NCBI GenBank assembly: GCA_937967535.1
Contig: CALCMV010000057.1
Location: 1-12,947, forward strand
Reading direction: 5' to 3'
Source: an uncultured Saprospiraceae bacterium
GTDB lineage: Bacteria; Bacteroidota; Bacteroidia; Chitinophagales; Saprospiraceae
Length of the DNA stretch: 12,947 bases
Shown here: piece by piece, positions 5,902 through 12,947 of the stretch
Layout: every line of letters starts with the position of its first letter
Position numbering within the stretch: the stretch's first letter is position 1
Program-made: the position numbers and the translations under genes
Notes under the pieces: generated by a model
Told to the model about the DNA's origin: nothing
What the model saw: the letters and a program-made list of their open reading frames with translations, nothing else
Databases searched by the model: none

Positions 5902-8900
5902 CTATCTCATCAAATACATTTTCCCAAACCCATTCTGGAAAAACTGATTTGTATTATTATTAAAACGCTCATAATCTTGCCCGTCGCTATCTCTGGTAAT
6001 GACACGATAGAGATAGACACCGTTGGCAAGTTTATCGCCGTATTGGTCGGTGCCGTCCCATGCAAAGTCGGTGATATTATTGCCGATGTGCAGGTCGCCG
6101 AGTTCTTCCATTGTGATTTCGCGGACTACTTTTCCGGTGACGGTCATTATCTGAATTTTCATATAATCCGGTATAGTAGCACCTGTGAGTGTGAACACAA
6201 ATCGGGTAGAACTCGTAAAGGGATTCGGATAATTCAACACATTGGTCACACCTGTGCGACGTATGACTTCAAAGGAAACTTTATAATCCAAATCACCCGA
6301 TTGATTACCCGATACATCTTCGGCTTGTACGAATAATTGATATACACCATCCAAGTCCAAATTCGGTGTAAATTCAATAATCGCTTTATTTTCGGAAGCA
6401 CCGCGTTCGGCAGGAATGAAGTTAATCAAATCGCTGTCAAAGGAAACCTGACGCAAGGCACTTTCTCCCGGATATTTTATTAAAATTTTGAATAAAGAAG
6501 TATCTGCCAGTTCAAGATGCTCATTCTCGTCGCGCAATGAAATTACAATATCAGGAGTGGATGAAACAATATCACCATCTATAATGTGTTGACCATCAAA
6601 AGTAACATCCAATATCGGGTTCAATCTATCTCCATCTACAAAAAAGGAACGAACCGCAACATTATTGATATGTGTAGCTTCGAGTTGGTCTTCATTCGGA
6701 TTGGCTTCGACGATGAGTTGGTTGATACCATTAAGTGTTTTGGTTTCAATATCAACGAAGGCAACCAAGGTATCACCTGCCGCAAGCGGGCGCAATCTCT
6801 CCGTCATAGAAAACACATTATTACTATTGCTGACAATGTTGTAACTCATCAGTAGGCTGTCCATATCGCTGAGGCTGATATTCTCTGCGGCGATTTTCAT
6901 ACGCAGATTTTGACCTCGTCTGATGGTATCGCTTTCAAATGTAAAAGTCAAATCAGGACGCAATGCCACATCAGGCAATTCATCGTGAATCACCCGCCAA
7001 AAATCCAATTGAGCGGCGGTAGCATTTTCAGGGTCGGCAATGTCAAATTCCAATTGAAGGCGCGGATAAGCCACTGCATCAATACTATTTGCATTTTCAA
7101 AAATAAAATCACGCTGCGTAATCCCCGTAAACAAAGCCACACGTTCACCATCAGGCGAGATACCGAATACATTGACTTTTATATCGTCAAAGTTATCTTC
7201 TTCGGAAGTTTGCCAGTGCATTGAACCCCAACGGGCAGCCGGACCAACTACCGTAGAAGCCAATATACCTTCTGTCCAACTGCCTTCTACTGTAAATAAA
7301 GCATCAACAATTTCACCTTCATTTGCCCCTGATACTTCGCCGACAGCCATATCTGTTTCCAAATCAACCAAACCCGCATATGGCGAGCCTTCGCTAGTAG
7401 GTACTTGCATAAAACCACGCGCTGCAAATGCGCCTGCCAGTCCGGGTGTCCATGTTTCGGGCATATAATCATTGAGGCTGTATGCCATTACATAACGCAC
7501 ATCGGGCAGCGAAGTAACGATACCCGTCAGGAAGTTTTGAAGATTCTGACGACCTTGCGGTGTATCGGTAGGGTAGAGGTAGGTAAATGAAGTCGGTCTG
7601 CATATATATGAGCTATACAATCCGAGATTTTGAGAAGATGATTGTTGTACATTGTCAATAGTGTTCAAATTTTCATCAAACAAAACAATGTACATACCTT
7701 GCTGATTTTGCTCACAAGTTTCTACATCATAAATCCGCGAACCATTCACCGAAAAGTCTATCTCATTGCTATTCAGCACACCTACATGGGCATTATTGAC
7801 CTCTACTTCGATATTATCATCAATAAATTCAAGATGACGATTAGGAAATTTTAAATTATTAAAACGATTTCTGAGAATTTGGAAATAATGCGACTGATTC
7901 CAACCCGGATTTTCGCCATTTAAATGTACGAAAGAACGTCCGCGCCAACCAAGTGCGTCCGGCACTTCATTGGGGTCTACACGCACACGCCAGTAGTACA
8001 CCGTTTCATTTATCATGGGAATGTTGGGTGTCCACTCAACCAAGCCGCCGGATTGTCTTATTTCGGTCTTTTCTAGTATGGGACTGTTAAAAAATTCCGT
8101 TGTATCAATTTCCAATTCATAAGTATGTTCTTCTGCAAATGGATTGGCGGTATAGGCTTTCAATACCAAATCATCGGACATACCTAAAATGCTGAAATCA
8201 TAGGGATAAACAGGCTCTATATCGTCCGAAAAAATAAATAAATCGGCGAGTTCGGTATTATTATCTTCGGCTTGGGGGTCGGGCATTTCTTCAATATCCT
8301 GTCCGGCATCTACCGTAATTCTGAATTGATTTTGACCCACCGAACCATCTTCCGCTTCGATGGTGTAGGAATATTCTTGCTCAAATGCAGGTGAATCTAC
8401 CATTTCGTCTACCACTGCTATCTCTACGCCTGTCGGCAAAATACGCTCAATCAACAATCGGAATTGGTCAGATGTACTACGCCCGATATTTGTGACGGTA
8501 AATGTCAATTGAAAATCATCATTTGCATCAGGATTTGGAGGTTCAAAGGCAATCGAAGGACGCTTGACAAGGTAATCCGGTGCAGGCGAGGTATTCAGCC
8601 TGATGGAAGGGTCGCCATTCAGTGTCATTTGATGATACACGATACGATTACTAACACCTACACCCTGATTTTCAAGTTGTAGGATAACGGCTCTCGTAAT
8701 ATCACCGATGCCCTGACCATAATTATCTATCGCCAGTTTTTGATAAAAACGGTCTGCAAAAACATCCAAAGCAGGCAAACCGGAGAGGCTCACCGTAGCG
8801 AGGAAAGCAATCGCCCCTTTATCTTCTACAAATACAAAACGCTCACCAAGATTTTTATTTTTTTGGTGAATTTGTCCACTAAAACAACCCAATGAAAGTA

Positions 8901-10848
8901 TCAAAGGATAGCGATTTACATTATCATAATTTTCGGGAGAATCCAAATTAAAGTCAAAACTATTGGGCGAAGAGTGACCATAAAAAGTAATCAGCGAAGA
9001 ACCATCATTGATTAATGAATCCAACAAATCGGAAGTCGAAATCTGAATCGGGTCCGAACTATTTTTGAAGAAAGAACTCACATCTGCCCCATAAAAATCA
9101 TTTTCGATAGTCTCCTCATAATCTTCAAGATTATTTTTAATAGTCGTTTGAATAGCAACATCGCCACCTCCTAGGTGAATGATGCGCTTCATCCATGCTT
9201 TATCTTCAATCGTTTGCGGTAGGTTTTGATTGTTTTCAAATGCTTGTACTTTTTTCAGATAAATACGTACCTCATCTTCACTAGTCACCGGAATACGTCC
9301 GATAGGAATACGCGGCACAGCAGAGGAAGGCGTAGCTGTCAGTAGATTATCTGCGGGGTCGTGTCCGAAAGTAGGCGTATAAGCGGGTTGTGCATTCCAA
9401 TTGTGGCGCACCGAATAGAAGGGGCGAGATTTGCCGATAATAAATAGATACTTAGGTTTGGTCGTCCATTCTTCGAGTGAAAAAGCCGTAAAATTACGCA
9501 CCGACATAGAGTGCTTGCTGATACCGTAAGCAAATTGGTCGTACAATTCAGCGATATCAATCAAGACCGGTTCGTAGCCCGTTGTAGCGCGATAATCGGC
9601 ATACTGTTGGGCATAATTCGCGCCTTGCATAAATCTTTCATGCGTCAAAATCACAAAATCGCCTTGTGTATCAAAGTAATTCGTAAAATTTACCGGAATC
9701 ATAGCATCCACATTCGTTGCTACCCCTTGTGCTACCAAGACCAATTCGCGCTCAATGCTTGATGCAGGCAGCGCAATGCGAACCGTATTATTCGATACAT
9801 TCGTAATGATGCGCGAACCCGTTGTCAGGTCATATAATATAGGTGGCTGACTGCCAAAGTCGAAATTGCTGATTTCCAAATACTGTCTGCTCAAGCTCGC
9901 GGGCATATTAAATTTGAAGATATTTTCACCATCAAAATTAAAACTACTCGGATATTCGATGCCCACAAAAGCAATGGAATATCTATCGGCAGCACCGGCT
10001 TGTCCTGTCAAGGTCACATCCGTAGTAGCCGAGAGCAGACTCGTCGGTATACTTTGGTCAATATTAATCAAACGATAATTGGAAAAAGAAGGATTATCAA
10101 CCGAAATATTGCTACCATTGAGGCTCAAATTGACATTGTGCTGCACATCATCTGCCCCTGCAAAATTCATTCTCAATCGCGCACTACCGGCACCGGATAC
10201 AATATTATTTAGCGTAAGACTATAAGTTTTTTCTGTTGTAAATGAATTACCAAAACCCTCTCCCGGCGAAAAAGTAGACTCAAATTGGTCGCCGTTTTCT
10301 ACGCCTCTGTTATACTTTTGGCTATTATCCAATTGAACAACTTCGCGCATAAACGATGTCTCCGGTGAAGGAAGCGCGTTGAGGTCATTCGCAATATCGT
10401 CGAAGCGTCGGTTATCCGTCGAATTATTCCAAGTCAAAAATATTGCCGCCGAATCGGTATACATACTATAATAAGGATTGAACAAATCCTCGTCGGGCGA
10501 GGCGTACATATGCTTATCCATATCGCCTCTGTTCCTTTTGGCATAAAACTCAATATAGCCGCTACCATTACTAAGGTTGTCGCCCGAAGTGTAAATCGGT
10601 AATTCTTCCCCATTGGCAAAAACCTGAAGATTTGCCGCCGAAACAGAACTGACCGGAACACCCGAACTCGCTAATGCCTGATAAGGAATACGATAGATAC
10701 CATCTGCCGTAATGTAGACTTTTCGGTGCGATTGGTCATAATTAATCCATTCGTTGCCATAAAGCGTATTGCCACCAACAGACATCTGCGCTTGCATGTC
10801 AATAGCCAACCATAATAATCCAAGCAAGAGTATTGCGATTTTTTTCAT
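5902..10848 (-). CDS. porU2: PorU2-like C25 (gingipain-family) peptidase, T9SS sortase homologue
   Basis: A 1648-aa secreted giant. The ATG at 10848 gives a classical signal peptide (MKKIAILLLGLLWLAIDMQAQ); upstream in-frame codons add only a Lys-rich leader. After a beta-rich N-terminal region comes a peptidase C25 domain at about 395-755, with catalytic His625 in ITFYGHSS and Cys655 in LSLGCFSG, and the closing LNGDPSIRL motif. Ig/CARDB-like repeats follow. Residues 1536-1648 form a FlgD-Ig/T9SS-type C-terminal domain (VLNYPNPF, VTGKVVRE, WDGTDQYGDKLANGVYLYRV, end GKMYLMR). In Porphyromonas gingivalis PorU is the sortase that removes C-terminal signals and joins cargo to A-LPS. This protein is about 500 residues longer than that PorU, matching what is annotated as PorU2, whose substrate is untested. 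A PorV/PorQ-family gene lies upstream; a strong terminator follows. It could alternatively be a gingipain-like surface protease. Confidence 0.85.
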   Translation of the reverse strand: MKKIAILLLGLLWLAIDMQAQMSVGGNTLYGNEWINYDQSHRKVYITADGIYRIPYQALASSGVPVSSVSAANLQVFANGEELPIYTSGDNLSNGSGYIEFYAKRNRGDMDKHMYASPDEDLFNPYYSMYTDSAAIFLTWNNSTDNRRFDDIANDLNALPSPETSFMREVVQLDNSQKYNRGVENGDQFESTFSPGEGFGNSFTTEKTYSLTLNNIVSGAGSARLRMNFAGADDVQHNVNLSLNGSNISVDNPSFSNYRLINIDQSIPTSLLSATTDVTLTGQAGAADRYSIAFVGIEYPSSFNFDGENIFKFNMPASLSRQYLEISNFDFGSQPPILYDLTTGSRIITNVSNNTVRIALPASSIERELVLVAQGVATNVDAMIPVNFTNYFDTQGDFVILTHERFMQGANYAQQYADYRATTGYEPVLIDIAELYDQFAYGISKHSMSVRNFTAFSLEEWTTKPKYLFIIGKSRPFYSVRHNWNAQPAYTPTFGHDPADNLLTATPSSAVPRIPIGRIPVTSEDEVRIYLKKVQAFENNQNLPQTIEDKAWMKRIIHLGGGDVAIQTTIKNNLEDYEETIENDFYGADVSSFFKNSSDPIQISTSDLLDSLINDGSSLITFYGHSSPNSFDFNLDSPENYDNVNRYPLILSLGCFSGQIHQKNKNLGERFVFVEDKGAIAFLATVSLSGLPALDVFADRFYQKLAIDNYGQGIGDITRAVILQLENQGVGVSNRIVYHQMTLNGDPSIRLNTSPAPDYLVKRPSIAFEPPNPDANDDFQLTFTVTNIGRSTSDQFRLLIERILPTGVEIAVVDEMVDSPAFEQEYSYTIEAEDGSVGQNQFRITVDAGQDIEEMPDPQAEDNNTELADLFIFSDDIEPVYPYDFSILGMSDDLVLKAYTANPFAEEHTYELEIDTTEFFNSPILEKTEIRQSGGLVEWTPNIPMINETVYYWRVRVDPNEVPDALGWRGRSFVHLNGENPGWNQSHYFQILRNRFNNLKFPNRHLEFIDDNIEVEVNNAHVGVLNSNEIDFSVNGSRIYDVETCEQNQQGMYIVLFDENLNTIDNVQQSSSQNLGLYSSYICRPTSFTYLYPTDTPQGRQNLQNFLTGIVTSLPDVRYVMAYSLNDYMPETWTPGLAGAFAARGFMQVPTSEGSPYAGLVDLETDMAVGEVSGANEGEIVDALFTVEGSWTEGILASTVVGPAARWGSMHWQTSEEDNFDDIKVNVFGISPDGERVALFTGITQRDFIFENANSIDAVAYPRLQLEFDIADPENATAAQLDFWRVIHDELPDVALRPDLTFTFESDTIRRGQNLRMKIAAENISLSDMDSLLMSYNIVSNSNNVFSMTERLRPLAAGDTLVAFVDIETKTLNGINQLIVEANPNEDQLEATHINNVAVRSFFVDGDRLNPILDVTFDGQHIIDGDIVSSTPDIVISLRDENEHLELADTSLFKILIKYPGESALRQVSFDSDLINFIPAERGASENKAIIEFTPNLDLDGVYQLFVQAEDVSGNQSGDLDYKVSFEVIRRTGVTNVLNYPNPFTSSTRFVFTLTGATIPDYMKIQIMTVTGKVVREITMEELGDLHIGNNITDFAWDGTDQYGDKLANGVYLYRVITRDSDGQDYERFNNNTNQFFQNGFGKMYLMR

Positions 10849-10900
10849 ATCTAAATGAATTTTTTGATTTTTGAATTTAAATTTTTTTTGATTCGCCTGC

Positions 10901-10935
10901 AACTTGCTTTACATTTTCAAAATACAAGGCAAGTT
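10901..10935. repeat. Palindrome upstream of the PorU2-like gene
   Basis: AACTTGCTTTACATTTT (10901-10917) and AAAATACAAGGCAAGTT (10919-10935) pair in 14 of 17 positions around a central C. The centre (ACATTTTCAAAAT) is the same as in the 5587-5617 palindrome, but the arms differ. It is 53 bp before the start codon and overlaps a -7-like TATTTTG on the minus strand, so it could be an operator or simply another family member. Confidence 0.6.
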
Positions 10936-11006
10936 ATTAGCCGAGATTATGGGGAAGTGATTTGATTCTAAATTAGTAGAGATGATTATTAAGTGCGAAG
11001 TACAAA

Positions 11007-11031
11007 TTCAAGTGTCAAGTTCAAGTTCAAG
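11007..11031. repeat. Hexamer repeat TTCAAG
   Basis: TTCAAG, TGTCAAG, TTCAAG, TTCAAG run in near-perfect tandem. It is the third short tandem array of a different unit length found in the intergenic spaces of this window. Confidence 0.6.
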
Positions 11032-11353
11032 TTTAATAATTAATTCATTTTCAGTGAATTATGAAAATTAAAGTGTCACTTAGTTTAATCCAACCACTTA
11101 TTTAAAATAATAATTTAAGTAAACGGACTGAATTAATTATAAAAATAATTTCACCAACTATCTGATTATCAGAATTTTAGTATATTATTTTTTATAAAAT
11201 AAAAATGTACTACTACTTATATTAATTTAAGTATTTACAAAAATAAAAATAAATAAATTACTCACATTCAATTTGGATTTTTTGATTTGACAAATATAAT
11301 ATATTTAAAATAATATTTAGTGTAAAAAATCCGCGAAAATCCATTTAATCCCT

Positions 11354-11373
11354 AAAAGCCACGTACTGCTTTT
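11354..11373 (-). terminator. Weak candidate terminator after the PorV/PorQ-family gene
   Basis: AAAAGC and GCTTTT form a 6-bp stem with an 8-nt loop about 23 bp past the stop codon. Read leftward the stem ends in TTTT and is followed by AGGG, so the T-tract is short. It may attenuate rather than end transcription. Confidence 0.3.
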
Positions 11374-11377
11374 CGCC

Positions 11378-11394
11378 TTTAAACATGCTCGTTA
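11378..11394. repeat. Dispersed TTTAAACATGCTC motif
   Basis: TTTAAACATGCTCGTTA begins one base beyond the stop codon of the PorV/PorQ-family gene. Close relatives lie at 2732-2747, 5795-5810 and 12745-12760, all in the same orientation, and the 5795 copy forms the outer end of the 5488-5810 element. Confidence 0.55.
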
Positions 11395-11395
11395 C

Positions 11396-12610
11396 TTACG
11401 TTTTTTGCTTTTTGGCTAATCTTCTCACCCGCATATCTATCACCAAGGACACCAAATGTGAGAATAGATTTCCTCCCGAATTAGCCCAATTCGTATAGGC
11501 ATAATCCAGTCGAATATAACGTTGTTCGTCGTCGCCGTCATTTTTTTGAGGAATTTGCAATCCGATACCTGCATTGGGTTGCAAAATCAGATTTCTGTCT
11601 GCCCCATTGGTATTGTCATTCAGTACACGTTGGATATTATTGATGCCGCCGCGTAGCGAAACAATATTGGCATAAGTCAATTCCAAGCCTATTCTTGGGT
11701 CAATATTGAAGGCGCGACTACTGATGAGAACATTGCGCTGACCATCTGTATTAATATCCATATCCAATGCTGCGAGTAGTTTTATTTTTTGGGTAAATTC
11801 GCTGGTATAAGCCACTCCCAAAGTAAATTTCGGTACTGTAATTTCCAATGAACTTGCAGGGATATTATTATCGGTCAATTCAAAAACGGCGCGTTCTTCT
11901 TCTGTAAATGAAAAATCCCAAGCAGTAAATGTGGATGTAATATCGTGTGCCGTCAATCCAAAATGCCAATGGTCTTCGAGTTTGTATTGTACGCCCAAAT
12001 CGAGTCCGAAGCCCCATGCTTGGGCAAAGGTGCCGGCTTGTCGGCGAATTACTTTCGCACCACCTCCAATTTGCAAACCTTTAATGAATAATTTTTGCGC
12101 GTAGACGACATTAAAGGCATAATCTGCTGCCGAAAAGCTGGTAATATTGTCAAAATTTATACTTCCGTCCGAATCAATAAGTTCGAGCGTGTTTGGAATG
12201 TTATCTACTCCAAAACGGACACCTGAAAAACCGAGTACCGCACGGTTGTTTCCAAACTTGACAGGTTTTGCCAATCCGAGATAATCAAACTGCCCGATAC
12301 CGGCAAACCACTCTGCGTGCATTGCCGAAAATTGGAACGACACCCGCACATCTGCCAAGCCCGCCGGATTCCAATACATTGAGGTGACATCGCCCACCGT
12401 AGCTGCCTGTGCGCCACCCATACCATGTGCGCGTGCGCCCAGTCCTATATTGAGAAATTCGTTGCTAAACTTGGGGGCTTGGGCTTGCAGGAAACTGATA
12501 TTTAATAAAAAAATAAAACAGGCTATCAATCCGTAATTGATAATTGGTCGGTAGTCAGGAGAATGATTTACAGTATGTTTTTTTGCGATTTCCTGATTAG
12601 GACACTTCAT
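11396..12610 (-). CDS. PorV/PorQ-family outer-membrane beta-barrel protein
   Basis: A 404-aa FadL-like barrel. The family signature lies just after the signal sequence: FLNIGLGARAHGMGGAQAAT and GDVTSMYWNPAGLA (about 52-86). Alternating beta-strands follow to SLVIDMRVRRLAKKQKT, with a basic tail beyond the last strand. In T9SS, PorV shuttles cargo from the translocon to the PorU-containing attachment complex and PorQ joins that complex. The motif here (GLGARAHGMGG, WNPAGLA) is the general PorV/PorQ paralogue type rather than canonical PorV, which as I recall reads DARAGGMGD and HWNPAK. Its place upstream of a PorU2-like gene suggests the two proteins cooperate. The start is uncertain: the ATG at 12610 leaves about 26 hydrophilic residues before the hydrophobic core YGLIACFIFLLNISFLQAQ, and a consensus promoter ends one base before that ATG. 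Other in-frame starts are 12655 (ATG) and 12742 (TTG). Confidence 0.88.
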   Translation of the reverse strand: MKCPNQEIAKKHTVNHSPDYRPIINYGLIACFIFLLNISFLQAQAPKFSNEFLNIGLGARAHGMGGAQAATVGDVTSMYWNPAGLADVRVSFQFSAMHAEWFAGIGQFDYLGLAKPVKFGNNRAVLGFSGVRFGVDNIPNTLELIDSDGSINFDNITSFSAADYAFNVVYAQKLFIKGLQIGGGAKVIRRQAGTFAQAWGFGLDLGVQYKLEDHWHFGLTAHDITSTFTAWDFSFTEEERAVFELTDNNIPASSLEITVPKFTLGVAYTSEFTQKIKLLAALDMDINTDGQRNVLISSRAFNIDPRIGLELTYANIVSLRGGINNIQRVLNDNTNGADRNLILQPNAGIGLQIPQKNDGDDEQRYIRLDYAYTNWANSGGNLFSHLVSLVIDMRVRRLAKKQKT

Positions 12611-12639
12611 CAAATTTAGAAAGTCAGCCAAAAAACAAA
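12611..12639 (-). promoter_or_regulatory. Consensus Bacteroidota promoter at the start of the PorV/PorQ-family gene
   Basis: On the minus strand TTTG (12639-12636), a 17-bp spacer, then TAAATTTG (12618-12611) match the -33 TTTG / -7 TAnnTTTG consensus exactly. The -7 box touches the ATG at 12610, so either the mRNA is essentially leaderless, the true start lies further in, or the match is fortuitous. Confidence 0.45.
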
Positions 12640-12744
12640 TAGCAATTTTAGGCATGGAAAATGGTTTTTGAAATATAAAATGTAAAATATCGGATAAAAA
12701 GGTGTAAAAGTGTTTTGACGTAAAATATGGCACAAAGCACAAAT

Positions 12745-12760
12745 TTTAAACATGCTCTTA
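12745..12760. repeat. Dispersed TTTAAACATGCTCTTA motif
   Basis: This is the fullest copy of the motif, in the gene-free region upstream of the PorV/PorQ-family gene (12611-12947). It differs at one base from 5795-5810 (TTTAAACATACTCTTA) and at one base from 2732-2747 (TTTAAACATGCACTTA). Confidence 0.55.
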
Positions 12761-12815
12761 CTTTTACATTTGTAACTATCTGGTAGAGAGGTCGTGTAAT
12801 TCAATTCAGGCTACT

Positions 12816-12947
12816 CGTCTAACTTTGCCTAAAGCGAATACTCGTCAGACGAATCACTTTATTCAGTGCGAATATTTTATGAGACAAATCACTACATTTT
12901 ACAAAAACCTTCGTCAGACGAGTAGTACCTCCAAGCAAACTTAGACG
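12816..12947. repeat. Long imperfect inverted repeat at the right edge
   Basis: CGTCTAACTTTGC at 12816-12828 matches the reverse complement of 12947-12935 (CGTCTAAGTTTGC) except at one base. The similarity extends inward over about 40 bp to paired TCGTCAGACGA sequences (12842-12852 and 12911-12921), each itself a palindrome. About 55 bp of AT-rich DNA lies between. The element may continue past the window. The GTCAGACGA tag links it to the palindromes at 5587-5617 and 5705-5735. Confidence 0.6.

Larger units (their letters stand above)
10849..11395. other. Gene-free spacer upstream of the PorU2-like gene
   Basis: This 547-bp AT-rich stretch shows no credible ORF or RNA gene. It contains a palindrome (10901-10935), CAAGTT repeats (11007-11031), a -7-like TATATTTG on the minus strand (11298-11291, no -33 seen), a 10-bp periodic AAATCC repeat (11326-11352), a short hairpin (11354-11373) and a dispersed TTTAAACATG motif (11378-11394). 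Its length argues that the PorU2-like gene has its own promoter, which I could not place with confidence. Confidence 0.6.

Noticed and set aside
5977..10212. Many 60-119-aa open frames on the plus strand across the PorU2-like gene
   Set aside because: They are antisense shadows of a long, well-supported coding frame, with no recognisable domains.
10849..10902. TTG start at 10902 for the PorU2-like protein
   Set aside because: The added 18 residues are Lys/Gln-rich; the ATG at 10848 gives a textbook MKK signal peptide.
12811..12947. CRISPR array suggested by repeated TCGTCAGACGA
   Set aside because: There are only two copies, in an inverted-repeat setting, with no regular spacers and no cas genes.

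Overview
The window looks like a chromosomal stretch from a member of the Bacteroidota, probably near the Saprospiria. The reasons are a gingipain-type (C25) PorU2-like protein with a type IX secretion (T9SS) style C-terminus, a PorV/PorQ-family barrel, a carboxypeptidase-regulatory-domain TonB-dependent receptor, promoter boxes of the form TAnnTTTG, no Shine-Dalgarno sites, and low GC. The taxonomic placement is inference from gene families only.

Positions 1-2286 form an accessory-looking block. A leftward, translationally coupled operon encodes a ParA-type ATPase, an unrecognised 156-aa helical protein and a third protein cut off by the window edge. Divergent from it is a complete xisH-xisI pair (PD-(D/E)XK-like nuclease fold plus partner) with no recombinase in view. 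Positions 2287-2702 hold no gene but carry an imperfect inverted repeat around a perfect 19-bp stem.

Positions 2760-5416 are a rightward pair: a TonB-dependent receptor and, 2 bp after it, a four-helix TMEM220-like membrane protein. The following gene-free stretch (5417-5901) contains a 7-bp tandem repeat, a ~320-bp segment bounded by ~45-bp inverted repeats with two palindromes inside, and a strong intrinsic terminator that closes the leftward PorU2 gene.

Positions 5902-12610 hold two leftward genes, a 404-aa PorV/PorQ-family outer-membrane protein and, 547 bp downstream, the 1648-aa PorU2-like C25 peptidase. In characterised T9SS, PorV-type barrels dock secreted cargo and PorU-type C25 proteins remove the C-terminal signal, so this pair may be a second, dedicated attachment module. 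No core T9SS motor or translocon gene is visible. The right edge (12816-12947) is another long imperfect inverted repeat.

The conserved genes are ordinary for the phylum. The less explained parts are the ParA operon with its unknown partners, the orphan XisHI pair, and the set of related palindromes (tag GTCAGACGA) and TTTAAACATG motifs that occupy nearly every intergenic space.
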